This document shows, one piece after another, positions 11,752-25,883 of a stretch of 64,000 nt of DNA. This DNA is from Pteria penguin (taxonomy: Eukaryota; Mollusca; Bivalvia; Pterioida; Pteriidae). Position numbers and translations under genes: made by a program. How positions within the stretch are numbered: the first letter of the stretch is position 1; the number at the start of each line of letters is the position of its first letter. The notes under the pieces are model-generated. The model did not search any database. It saw only the letters and a program-made list of their open reading frames with translations, and had not been told where the DNA came from. The DNA is taken from assembly GCA_035048485.1 (NCBI GenBank), contig CM068581.1, positions 8,817,430 to 8,881,429 of the forward strand, given 5' to 3'.

Positions 11752-14700
11752 CCATCATAAAGTTCATGAGTCAGAGGAAATTCTGGAGATTACTTGACAT
11801 AGTATAATAAACGCACTATAGGCTAATGTGTTTATTTTATTTACAAATATACACAATTTATCTTTTTGGTGGTTTTATTCACACTGTTCCATTCTTATCT
11901 AGTGCTTATTTCTTTTCTAGGACTATTATCTTTTCTCAATAATTTATTTAAAATGAGATAGCATAAGTAGTCCTCCAAAGGGAAGTAAAATACACTAAAA
12001 GAAACAACACAAACACTCTTTGCCGCAAATTTTCGGCCTCCTGGCCTTTATCAAGCAATTGTTAGAAAAGTACAGAAGAACTATGTAACATCCATCTTTA
12101 CATGTCTAATATAAACCATATTATATTAGACATGTAAAGATGGATGTTACATAGTTCTTCTGTACTTTTCTAACAATTGCTTGATAAAGACCAGGAGGCC
12201 GAAAATTTGCGGCAAAGAGTGTTTGTGTTGTTTCTTTTATTTAAAATGGCCGCTGTTATATAAACATTAGAAGACAAAATCAATTCTGACTAGCATACAA
12301 ACACTGCGATCTTAAGTCAACCATACAGGAAATAATTAAGAGAGGAAATTGAAGATAGTTGAAAGATAAAAATACATACATGAAATACAAATATTGAGGT
12401 GTTGCACATATGTCTACAAAGCTATAACCACCCTTTCAAACAATTTGGGTCATTTCTGTATGGGTAACTCACGCCCTTTGAGGGGCCCCAGGGGTCCAGA
12501 CTAGACCAAAAATTGCACATGCACAACTAGACCACCCAAACAAGAAGAAACCACAAAGAGGTCTTCTGGGATTTATACCCTCAGGGAAAAAGAAGGCACA
12601 GAATCTTGGGACCACACCCCTTTGTGGGGGTCCAAAGTGGTCCAGACTGGACCAAAATTGCACATGTACAACTAGACATCCTACCAAACAGGATTAGACT
12701 ATAATTTAGTCTGTGGGACATATATTGTTAGAGAAGAAGAGGGAACAACATCTTGGGACCACACCCCTTTTGTGGGACCCAGGGGGTCCGAACTGGACCA
12801 AAATTGCACATGTACCACTAAACCACATACCAAACAAGATGAGAATGTTATTGGGTCCCGGGAACATATACCTTTATAGTAAAAGACATAACACAATTTT
12901 GGGACCACACCCTTTGTGGGACCCCAAGGGGTCCGAACTGGACCAAAATTGCACATGCACAACTACACCGCCTACCCAGCAAGATCAGACCCTAATTAGC
13001 TCTCTGAAACATATACCTTCAGAGAAGAAGAGGGAACAAAATTTTGGGACCACGCCCCTTTGTTAGGAGCCCAAGTGGTCCGGACCGGACCAAAATGGCA
13101 CATGCATAACTAGACCATCTACTTTACAAGATGAGACAATAATTAAGTCTCTGAGGCAAATACCTTTAGAGAAGAAGATGGAACAAGATTTTGGAACCAC
13201 GCCCCTTTGTGGGACCTCCGGGGGTCCGAACTGGACAAAAATTGCACATGCACAACTAGACCACCAATCGAACAAGATGAAACCATAATTAAGTCTCTGG
13301 GACATATACCTTCAGAGAAGAAGAGGGAACAAATAAATTGTTTACGGACGGACGGACGGCCGGACAACGGACGAAGGACCATCGCATGAGCTCGACTGGT
13401 CGAGACCAGTAGAGTTAAAAAAACTTGTTGGGGGCCATGAATACTTCATTCTTACCAAGCTTCATAAAGATCATTTAAGAGCTTCTGAAGAAGAAGTTGA
13501 AAATGAAAAATAAAATATTACCCTCTCTCCCCCCCCCCTTTTTTTTCCCACAGTCTTGAAAACTTCCAATTCATGGATCCCATAATACACAACAACACTT
13601 GTAGTGGACCATGAGCACTTTATTTCATCAAAATCCTTCCAGTGGTTCAGCAGAAGTGTGGAAAAACATTCCACATCCCCATCCTTTTTGGGTTGTTTTT
13701 GGAAGTCTTAAATATTCATATTAAAAATCCAAACAAAAAGAAAAAAAGAAAACTACAATAAATCGAAAATACAAAAGAAGCTTGCTTTGTTTATTCACGT
13801 GGAAAACTGAGGTCACATACTGCATTCTCATGCTGAGCATGTATCAAGTAAGTCAAACCATGACACATCAATGGTGTAAGTTTAAAGGTTGTAGCACTTT
13901 TACTTCATCTGATATTGACCTTCCAGACATTTCTTAAATTATTATCATTCAAGTGGAAAATGTAGGTCACACCCAGTATCCACAGCATACATGCAATAAT
14001 TCATTCCAAGATACATCAGTGGTGCATGCAAGACGGATATCTCACTTGTACATTTTTAGAAACTTTCTTTGTTAAACATTTTTGCTGGACATATGAACGG
14101 ATAGACAGACAGGGTGATTCCAATAATACTCTACAAACTTCATTTGCAGGGGATATAATAAGAACAGCAGAAATGAGAGAATCCATGATATGATATGAAA
14201 GTCTGAGACATCAGATCAGTTGAAGACCTTAATATACAATGTACATAAATTTATAATACCCATACCAAACTTTGCTCACAATTTGCACATGAGCTGCTCA
14301 TGTAAGAACTAACATGATTCAGCTCATATGAGTCTTATTTGCAATTTAACATGCAAATTAGGTAAAATGCTAATGTGAGCAAAATTCTGCACATCTCTGC
14401 AGACAATTTAATGATACAATGTATTCCAAAATTTCACACACAATGCTCACATGCGGAAATTTTGCTCACCTATGCAAATGAGCCACATATGAAACAATTG
14501 CTCACCTCAGCAAATAAAAAATACGAGTGTAATTAATATCTTACCGATTCTATATAATATTTTCCGCTTGATTTTTGTAATAACTTACTTGGTTCAATAA
14601 TTCTTGAAGTTCTTCAATTGCACAAGATTTTTGTTCAATATCTGATTGCATTTCCTTCAGGGAAATACCATACTTTTTCTTTTCTTCCATTAAATTATGT

Positions 14701-17700
14701 ATTTTCTCTCTGAAAAAAAAAATCAACTTTATAATAAAAATTGAAAACTTTGTGTTCACTTCTTCACTGTCTTGAAAGACATGCCAAACATTCAAAATCT
14801 TTTAAATGTGAATATATGTAATGTATCATATTAACATATTACATATTATTGAAAAGTTTTTTCACAGAAAGTACTCACCATATCAAACAAGATGCATCAA
14901 AATAAAACTTCAATATTCAATGTTCAGAAAAAAAATAAGACAACATACAAATTTTAGAACATGTAAAACCACTTGGGCCTATATTGCTTACCTGAGACAT
15001 AGAAAACATTGCACATAATTATATCAAACAACAATGCTTGAAGGTGGCCACAAGTCTTTAATTTCTTTAAAACATCTCAAATTTTACAGGACCATAGTTT
15101 CTTCAAAAATCGGCAACAAAATTTGAAGTTGGGCAAAGTCCAAGGTGAAGGTCACAAGGTCAAAAATTTTGGTACCGACAGACAGGTCTTGCCACAAGGA
15201 ATAAATATATGTAGTACGAAGGTCCAATCTCTCTTGGTTGAAAATGTGAAAAATCAACCTCTATTTTGCGGTCTTACAAAAGTTTTTTTCAAAAACATTT
15301 CTTTAATTAACTCTGGCTAAAATATAGCCATATGTAAATCAAAAATCAAACATAAGGAAAATATTTATGATTTATACCTTTTTTCATTAAAATTAGTCCA
15401 AAAATAAGTCAAAAACAAAAAATATCGATCATTCAGACTGGAATACAAAACAGCAACACTTCTTTACACATCTTTCTGTATCACTCAGATGCATTCAGTT
15501 TGTCTGACTGTATGTAGAGGTTCTGAAAAACAAGTTTGTCAATGGAGGGCACTATCTAAGACCTACTTTTGGCTAAGGTGACACCACCTATTGACAGATC
15601 TAGAAGAAAAACAATGACACTTGTTGAGGAACCTTTACTTTTTTCCTATTAAGTATCATCAATATCCATTGAGTTGTTCCAGAGTAAAATTTGAAAATGT
15701 AAAATAATCCCCCCACCCTCCACTTGCTAGGTAACCTTCACTTTTTTCCTTTTAAGTTTCATCAATATCCATTGAGTTATTCCAGAGTAAAATTTGAAAA
15801 TGTAAAATAATGCCCCTCAATCTACCTTCTTTCTACCAATCTTTAAAAAAATTCAAGAAAATCCAAAGATTAAAATTTTGTTAAAATTTTTTAAAAAAAC
15901 ACTCTTTTACTATATTCTGACAAAGTAAACATTCCAAAGCATTTCACTGCATCACAAGTCAAACATAGGGAAAATATTGATGAAAACCATGCTATTTTGC
16001 ATGAAAAAGCTCAGCTACTTGGTCCGAGAAAAATAGCAAGGTATAGCTAAATTTTGGGGATATATTTCCTGCATCAGCTTTTTGTGTCATGGGTTTGAAA
16101 TTGGGAATTCAAATTATTTTTTTTTCCAATGTTTATCTCCTTCTAACAGATTTATACTATACCTGACTATAGGACTGCTAAAAATAATCCCTAACTAGGG
16201 CAGTCCTAACGGGACAAATACCCCCCGTGGCAACAAAGTTGAAACATGCAATAATTCATCCCAAGATACATCACTGGTATAAGTGTAATGGATGTCCCAC
16301 TTACAAGTACATTTTGAGGTATAATCAAGGAAAACAATCTGGTTTGTGTGCAATCTGACCTTGACCTTGTAGACATGACTTTGATTCAAGGTCATTACAC
16401 ATCCATGAATCATGGACAACAATTGTATAAAATATAGTCTTCCAGCAACATAACAAGTTATGGCCCAGACAAGAATTCTGGCTATGTGTGCACAGTGACA
16501 TTGGCATTGAAGATATCACTTTGGTTCAAGGTAATAACACACACTAAAGTCATAAGCAATAATTGTCTAAAATCCAAAATCCATCTTGGCAATAAAAAGT
16601 TATGGCCTGGACAAGGATTTTGGCTATGTGTGCACTGTGCCCTTGACTTTGAAGATATAACCTTAGGCTGAGGTCATAACACACCCTTGTGTCATGTACA
16701 ACAATTGCGTGAAATGTTATGCAGATCCAACATAGCAGTAAGGAGTTATGGCCCGGCCAAGGATTTCAACCAAGTATGCACTGTGACCTTGACTGATAGA
16801 CGGACAGACAGGATGATTCCTGTATACCCCCCCCCCCCCAAACTTTGTTTGCAGGGGGTACATGTATAATGATTCGTGTGATAGTTATGAAAAGTTAAGT
16901 CATAATGAATATACAGTGAACTAATGGCATATGATCGATGTAATTACATCATCTTAATGCTGATAATAAATTTTTGTTAATTTGGCAATTTTTGTTTAGA
17001 CAACATTTCTGCATGCCACACTATCTTCAGATATGGATCTGAATTGATTTTTTACAGAATACTTACTTGGCACAAAAATGAAGTAAATACTACTAAGATT
17101 GGTGGCAAACATTGCATTTCTTATTCCTTTAAAATTTTAAGTGCCATTTTGCTTTAAGTGTTCGTTTGTTTGTTTTTGTTTTAGTTATCATTGTGAATAT
17201 TGTTAAATTAGTTTGCTTTAGCGACAATAAATCACCGTCTTGATAAACTAACACAGATGTTTCCTTGATTTTCCCAATCAAGAAAAACATATTCTATAGA
17301 TACAATTTTCATATTTAATGGCAGATAGAAATGATAAGACAGGCCTGTTTCTTTTTTGTCTGGTGAGATGAAACAGTAAACTGTCCCGATGAATTTCAGG
17401 ACCATCAAGAAATTAATTAATTTTTTGACCTTATTTATATTCTTTTTTCAATTTACCTTTCAGATTTACATATAGAATCAGCCTCCTTCCATTTAGTTTG
17501 CATTTCAGACTTTGCATCTTGCATTTTCTTAATTTCTCTCTTCAATCTTTCTTCTTCTGCCTAAATTGCAATTTAAATCTTGCTCAGCCAAGTCCTTATT
17601 AAACTAAAATTTCAATATCCCTGATCTTTCATATATCTAAGCAAGTTGAGATTATCTTTTATTTAAATATCCTTTACTTGTGTTTGAGTATAAGATACAC

Positions 17701-20700
17701 ATAGCTTTTTCTTCAAAGATTTCATTTCTAAAAAAGTTTGACACAAAAACTGAATAGACCAACAATCATTTGTTTTCTATTATTTTTTTAGTATCATTGT
17801 AAACTTATAATATGTCAAATTAATTATTTCACGTCTTACGCATTTCTCTCTGAGAAGATGTGATGTTTCTGTCCACTTAGCCTCAAAATCAGAGTTTTCA
17901 TATCGGAGTTTGTTGCAGCTCTCATTCAGTGCAGTAATAGCTTCCTACACAAAATAAAACAAAGATCAAAATAAAAATAATGTCCCATGCATAAAAAATA
18001 TCAGAGTGGTAAAATAATCTATTAAAACTATAGTTGTCCTTCTGTACTTTGCAGGTGTAATAATTACTTTAACAAGTGCACCACAAAGTGGGGGATCCTC
18101 TTATGTATGAACTAGAGATATTCTAATAGAGCAACATTTACTCTTCACATTTCTTATGACATTAATCTTTAATTAGATCTGAGCTAAGATACATCCTTGC
18201 ATGTGGTTATGATTCTACATAGTACGAAGCAGGTCAGTCACTGAAAAGTTTTATGAACACGACCAGTTTTTGGACAAACAGTTTACCTAACCTTGACCTT
18301 GCACATATGACCTTTGGTCAAGAGCATAACAACTATTAAGGAGATCAGTGTTCAAGCCGAGGTTTATTTAGCCAGAGAGCAAGTTTCATTACAGGCTCAC
18401 TGTGACCTTTGGATAAATTAAATTGCATCAAGAAAATGACACATCCATGTCTCATGGGTAACAACTCTTAAGCATCAACTTGAACAAAGCAAGGATATGA
18501 GTTAGATCCAACAAAAATTTCAGTAATTGGCTCACTTTAACCTTAGCCTTGGAAATATGACTTTGAATCAACTTCATGCCATGCCCTTGTTTTATGGATA
18601 ACAATTTTGCAAAGTAAGAATCAGACAGTAATTTCAGTCAAGGATTCACTGTGATCTTGATTTTGAAGGGATTACTTTTGATTAAAGCTTAAAACAAACT
18701 CTTGCCTCATACATGTAGGTATTAATAGTATTCAGTATCATCTTGATCAAGTGTAAGTTTAAAAGCCATACATGATAAACAGGATGGATGCACATAGATA
18801 AAGTGGAGTGGATGTACCTATGGATTGTGATATTACTATAACCCTTTCATCTGTATGGTATTGATATCTGCCTAATGGATTACACAGAAATTTATAGCTT
18901 TGCAATGGACCCACATATAGCAAAGAGTGAACTTTTACATTACAATGTCTACTTTGAAATGGGAACCCAATGTCACCCTCTCATCCAAAGACTGGACACT
19001 TACAAGCTACTAATAGGACTCTAATTAAATTCTTCACAAGTGCCTATTGCACACTACCAATTAAGCTATGCCAACTTAGCATCAATCATTAATGTTAATA
19101 TAAGACATATAAATGTATACTGCAATGCAGTTACAGAACAAAGGTCACTTGTTCTAAGCTTTTATAACCACTGGCCTCAAAGTCAAACCTGTTGTTTCAA
19201 GAAAAAGATATTGTCACAAGAATGCATGGGTGAAATATCAAAGCCCCTTCTTTTACAGTTCACTAATTAGGACAAATGTTAAGTTACTTGCTATAGTCAA
19301 GCTCATAAACACATTGACACTAAAAACAAAGTGTCACTTGATCTCCAATTCTGGAGGCATAACAACAGGTACATCATCAAAATGAAGTATATGAGTAGAA
19401 TATCTAACTTTTTCACAAAACAAATCAAACTAATGAATAATCACTACCTTTTGTTTCTCCTCAGAAATTTTTAATGTTTCTAGGTCATTATTCATATTGT
19501 AAATCTGTGACTCGAGTTCATTTGCTCTTTTCATACCCTCCATTTGGCTTAATTCAAGTGCTGTCTACAAAATAGTATGAATCTTGTAATAATAAGATAT
19601 GTCTATCAGAGAGGCATATTTCAGCATTGAAAAGGCTGAGAAATTAAGCCTGATATTTAGGTTGTCCTCAGATGGGCAGGTCAAAAACAAATTATATCAA
19701 GGGTCGAAATTAACATTTTCAACCTATTGGCCAACTGGGCCAGTGGAAGATGATTTCCACTGGTCTGACCAGGATTTCACTGTCCCGCATATTAAACTTG
19801 CAGGAAAGACAAAATTTTCAATTTCAATTATTCATCGCAGCGACTTCAACATCTACTAAAGGGGGATATGGCAATTGCTTTATTTATAAAGCCAATCTTT
19901 GTGTGAATAAAACCAAAGACATTCTGAGTTATTGTAGCTAAATTTAGCGATGGGGTTTCCAATTACTCTTAGTTACTGGCCAACTGGACCAGTGCAAAAC
20001 AAATTTCACTGGCCCAACGCCAAAACTACTGGCCACGGGGCCAGTGGACCTGAATGTTAATTTTGACCCCTGTAATTATGTTCCTGATCTATCAATTTAG
20101 TAGCATAATGAAAATTTGTTGTCATTTCACCAAGCAGACTGGGAGTGTGATTCCCTTCTGTTTACCAGTGCTGGCTCAGTTGGATAAAAATTCATTAAGG
20201 TTAAGAAAAGTATTTTTTATATAAATCTCTCAAATGTCGCTCTTGGAACACATAGATTCTAATAAAAGACAAAAATGAACCCTTAGTTGCTTCTCTATAA
20301 CAATACAATGACTAAAAAATGTAGAAGTATCCAGTCAGAATTCATTTTCCGATTTGTTTCTAATCGACTTTTTTAACATACTGAGTGCTGTAAAACATTT
20401 AAAAACTTCATTGATGAAAAATGAAACAAGAGGCCCAAGTGGGCCTATATCACTCACCTGAGTACCTAGATGATCAGTCATGCAGGAAGGAAGAATTCAT
20501 TTATCTTTGCATTACTGTGACTAAGTCAATACAAATGTTGAAAATATGTCAAATTTTATTTCAGACCAGAATAAAAAAACAACACTTTTTTGCACATCCA
20601 TTCAGGTGATTTTGATATTAAGCATTTGCTTTGTCTTTGCAAGATGTGATTCAGGGCAACAAGTTAGTCATTTTCTTTAGGTGGGGCCTTTTCTTGACTG

Positions 20701-23700
20701 ATTTCAAGTTTGGGTCATGTTTCTCAAGATCCAACTTAAAATGGCCTAATTTCATACGTTGAGTTTTGAGAAACATCTATAACTTATTTAGATGTGTAAA
20801 GAAATGATAAAAAATTTTGACCACAGCTGGATTTGAACCACTACTCTCCATATTTTCATTACCAAGTGGTATATGTACCATTGTGAGACCTAGTTTTAAG
20901 ACATGATGGCATTATCTGTTGACCAATTTGGATGAAATGTACAAAATTGATGGAGGACCTATAGCACTTCATGTCTACCATGTTTCATTAAAATCTTTTC
21001 ACAGCAGAAGTTAAGAATGTGAAGAATTGTCCATATACCCTCATTTGGAAGTCTTAAAAAAATCATAGAAAATCCAAAAATTGAGATATTGTCAAAATTC
21101 ATTCAAAGTAACATTTCTTTCCATAATTATGATCACAATAGTCCATAAGAAATCATCATTATAAATTAACTAGGAAATATGACACTTTTCTGCATTAAAA
21201 TCACCAAATCCAAACAAATGTCTGTACTAAATGAAAGGACTTGAAAGTCCTCAAGGTCGGAATTGCATGGTCAAGTACATCAAGGGTAATAAAGTCGTGA
21301 TCCACCAAGAGATCACACACCAAGCGTGTAGTGTTTAGGATCAGTATTGACAAAAACACGGTCTGTGCACAGGTGCTCGTTTACATATAAACAACGGCTC
21401 CGCCCCTGTACACCCCTGTACGTCTCCGTCTCGTACTATATAGTTATCTCATTCTCTCATCACTTTTGATATTGACAGTAGTGTGAAATTAACAATCTGG
21501 ACAGTCTCCCGCTGTACATGTACATTTGGGGAAAACCACGTTTACACGTGGAGATCTATAAATAACTGGCTATTTTTAGTAGCATTACATATCAACAACT
21601 ACCGAGACGTTTGTTTATCGTTGTGACGAGAAGATTGTGGAGTACTTCGAATGCCACTGCTGGGTCTTCCGAGAGGTGGGGGAGAATGAAAGACCCAATA
21701 AAGAGGACCTAATGGAAATGAAACGGCTAGTACAAAGGACTCTGAGAAGGACAACGGCACCATCAATGCAACCCATTTGCGAATGTGGAAAGGTCTGCAA
21801 GAGCATGAAGGGATTCAAAATCTACCAGGCAAAATTCAAGTGTGGTAAAGAGGAGAGGCAGGAGAAATGCACAGCTTCAGCTGGTCAAATGGAGGAGGAC
21901 CTTAGTCAGGATTACAACCATAAAGCTGAGGACCTTCAACTAATTGCTTCAAATCTTGAAGACAGGAGATCAACTGAGAAACAAGGAGTCATTCCTAAGA
22001 TTCTTGAAGAGGAAGCTAGAATCAAGTGCCACAAATGAACAGCACAGCTTAACTGAAGTTTGATGAGGATATGGACAAGTTTTTGGAAATGACTATAACA
22101 GGAGCTGCTGAAAAAAAACTGGAGAACATGACCAAGATGATTTACTTTATATCAGAGGACGGATTTGGCAAAGAAGAGAAAAACTGCAGAACAAATGAAA
22201 ACACCCAAACAGAAGGAATAGAAAGATTGCCAACATCAGAAGAGAACTAAGAACGTTTAAGGAATTGATACAGGCATAGCAGCAAGACAGAACATGAAGG
22301 GTTGAACCAACTGAGACAAGAGCATAGGAGGAGGCTCAAAGAACTAAGGAATGCTGAAAAGATTAGGAGAAACCAGCAAATCAAAGCAAGGAAAAGAGCA
22401 TCTTTTATCAGAAATCCATACAAGTTTGCATCCAGTACGCTAGAGGGGAAGAAGTCAATTCAACTAGAGAAGCCTAAATGTGAGTTTGAGGCATACCAAA
22501 AGGAAACATATTCAGACCAGATAAGAGATGAACCTTTAGGAGAGAACAACAAATTAGAGCCAGTCCCACCTCCAAAACAGCCTCTAGAAACTAAAGAGCC
22601 AACACTTAAGGAAGTAAGAGAGGTCAAGAAAGTTAGGCCAGGCTCAGCTCCAGGACCAGCTGATGGAATGTCATGCAAAGTCTATAAACAGTAGCAGACT
22701 ATGAAAATTAATGAAAGTCATCTGAAGGAAAGGACATTATATTCCTCAGTGCTGGCAAGTTGCAGATGGTTGCATCATACCAAAGGAGGAGAACTTGAAA
22801 GACATCAAGCAGTTTAGAATCATCTCACTCCTCAATATAGAAGGCAAGATCTTCTTTGCTGTACTAATGCAACAAAGCTGTTTTAGGTAAAATGGTTGAG
22901 AAGAAGAAACGCTGACAAGTTTTTTTTACCACCCATTTTTCACTAACCCTTGGGGCAACACCCCAGTTTTAAAGCCATGTGCACAACTACATGTCAGACC
23001 CTTTTATATACCACAACCAAATCATCTGAATCTGTCTTGGTTAAGGAGAAGAATCACAGACAAGTTTTTTTTTCCCCACTCAGTTTCCCTATCCCAGGGG
23101 CCAAACCATTTCAGAACCCAGGAGGACAACTTCAAGTCAGACTCTTTCATATGCCATAAACCAAAACATGATTTCTCTTGGTTAAGGAGAAAAAACAGAC
23201 ATCCATTTCTCCCTATCACAGAATTCAGACCCCATTTTAAAAACCCAGGTGCACAACCTCAAATTGCATCCTTTCATATTCCATCACAAAAACATTTTAC
23301 CTATCAAAGTTAAGGAGGAAAAGCAAGATAGTGGGGACTGACAAAAGGATGGATGACAGCCGCCCATGTTTTGATGCAGGCATATAAAAACTCAAAACAG
23401 CTTTCGACACCGATTCATTTTTATGAAATTCAAAAATATATAAATTTTTGATGAATATCCCCCTTGCATAAATAGCAGCAATTACTACTGATTTTACAAT
23501 TTTCTAGGAAGTGTCAATCCAAACCAACACTATACATACAAATATAATGATAATGATAATAAGAACTTGCAAATTTCCCCTTGCACCTTTGTTTACTTCC
23601 AGAATCTACCTGGACTGTCAATCTGGCTGTAAAATATCAAGACTTGTGTAAAACCTTGAGTATATACCTTTACCAAGTATAATCAGATCCTTCCTCAATA

Positions 23701-25816
23701 CTATCCAAACACATGTAGTGCAATGCCCTCTTTTTTTTATCTTAAGAAATCTAATAAAAATCAATAACATTTCTTTTGCATTCCAGTTCTTTACAATAGC
23801 ATTCATATTCCTCAAAACAGATTCAATTTGTTGTTAGCAAAATATAATCCTCAATCAGAACATTCAACAAAACACCCGAAAATGTACAAATAGAAGAAAT
23901 TTTTTACTTTAACTTTTGACTTTGAATACTTCTTTTTAGTTCATTCTGATGCACTTGGTTTGTATATCTGTGCAGCATGGCTGAAGAAGTTTTTCAAAGG
24001 ACAGTGTCCTTTGGGGGCTTATTTCTTCCTGCCTTCAATTCATCTCGTAATGGATCTTACTGAAAAATAACAAAACTAGAAGCCTGGGTTCTTCAAGTAT
24101 TTCATTCTTACCAAGTTTCATCTAAATCCCTTAAGCACTTTTGAAGGAGTGGAAAGTGTACCAAGAGTTGTCAGAAGACAACAGACCTCGCCAGTGGCAA
24201 TCAAATTTAAATAATTAAAATGTTTTTGTAAAGTAGGTCAATCTTTAAGGTCAAGATTAAAAGATACAAAATTTTAAAAAGTAATGAAAGGTTTAATTTG
24301 TCACAAGGAATACACAAATGAAATATCTAAGCTATATCTCTTACTGTCATGACAAGTATCTCTTACAAGTTATGACCAAGGTTACATTTTTTTCAAAAGC
24401 AAGTCAAACTTTAAAGTCAAGGTCACAAGTTTTGGTACTCAAAGAAAGATCTTGTCACGAGGAATACATATGTGAAATATTAAACTCCTCTCATTACCGA
24501 ATTGACAACAGGCAGAAACCAGATGAAGACACTATGGGTATAACAATAGTTCTCCAGACATTTGTACCAGCGAGCTATAAAGAGCACCCAACTGACAAAC
24601 AAGCAGAAACCAGATGAGGAGTGATCATAAAGCCTCACTCAGGAAATTGGGAAGGCCTCCAAATCCAAATCACTTAGTATGTGGAGAGTATTCTTTTCCT
24701 TTTATCTGTGGCAGGTCATTTGAGTGTGTGTTTTACTTTAAATTTAAAGATAATAACATACAAAGTGTATACCTGTATATACCTTCATTTTGTTATAAGA
24801 GCATGTTTTACAAAATATTAATATAAAATGTTGGATAGTTTTCCATTAATGCAAATTATAATCAACAAGAAATGGAGTGGTATGAAAAGTCAATTACATT
24901 TGAGGTGCATGTCTACTTAACTTGGAATCAAGTTCAGTAGTAAACTAGAAAGCAGCAAGTTAGCATTAAATTAAACTAAAGAACAAGTTCACTCTATATA
25001 GTCACAAAGAAACTCAAAAAGCAGGCATAAAATTAACTTGAGGCGTATTCACGTGTAAGGTTAAGACTGCACAAAACAGTAGATCAGATACCTGCAGCAA
25101 ACAGTGCATATACTTAATATTACTCAGAGGTAATTCCAAAAAGAATCACTGTTACAAGTTTAGTTCAGACACGATTTTGATCAGCGATGAATAAAGCTGA
25201 CAATGCTATCAAAAAAGCTGATTACATAAAAAAACCAGAAGTCTCTGTCGAGACTGAAGCTCTACTGGTTTCCTCTTATTATCTTTTAAAAGGGCGGGGC
25301 AGCAGTGGGGGAATGTGCCCCTCTTTCAAATCAAGGGGGGGGGGGTATGTTCCGCCCCCTTTAATCTTTAAGATTTTTTATCATCAAGTAGTTAGAATAT
25401 CAGTTAAAGTGTGGAAACAAAGCAGTAAAACGCTAGTTTTTCTTCTGGTAGCAAAAGAGGCATGTGCCCCATCCCCTCTTTTTTCAAAACAGGGGTTGGG
25501 ATGAAGTATTTTTGTAACACCCCCCCCCCCCCTTTTCGATATTTTCCAATGTCGGTTCAAGTGTAGAAACAAAGTATGCAAACACTAGTTTTTCTTCCGA
25601 CTAGCTTAATTTTTTTTGCTAGCCATATATACATTTATATATAAATCATTATCCCATTTTTTTTTTCATTGCCCGTCAATGCTTTAGAGAAATGACTTCA
25701 TACTATTTCAAGAGGAGTTTACGGCACTGTTATATGTTTAATAATGTCTTTTGTCTGTTTTCTTTTTTTACCAAATCTGGTTGTAAAAGTGTCGTAAAAA
25801 TTTTTATCACATGGTG

Positions 25817-25883
<67 letters not shown>

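Larger units (their letters stand above)
11072..13421 (+). mobile_element. F6 element, copy 1
   Basis: It matches 25230-27569 almost base for base over about 2.35 kb. The 5' end has a hairpin (GTCTC TGTC GAGAC) then AGCTCTACTGG. The 3' end has a hairpin (ACTGGTC GA GACCAGT) then AGAGTTAAAA, so the ends are inverted copies of each other. The interior has an AT microsatellite, a 118-bp-arm palindrome and a tandem array. It is inserted in an A-run of F1. This copy has an extra TTTACGGCACTGTTATATG unit near 11558-11593. No transposase is encoded. Confidence 0.85.

Noticed and set aside
12460..13382. Overlapping open frames of 60-137 codons on both strands, repeated at 26600-27560
   Set aside because: They come from a 140-bp tandem array without internal stops; no codon bias, start context or known domain.
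14550..14795. 81-codon minus-strand frame taken as a whole gene
   Set aside because: Only 14589-14709 is exon 12; the ends run into introns past clear GT and AG signals.
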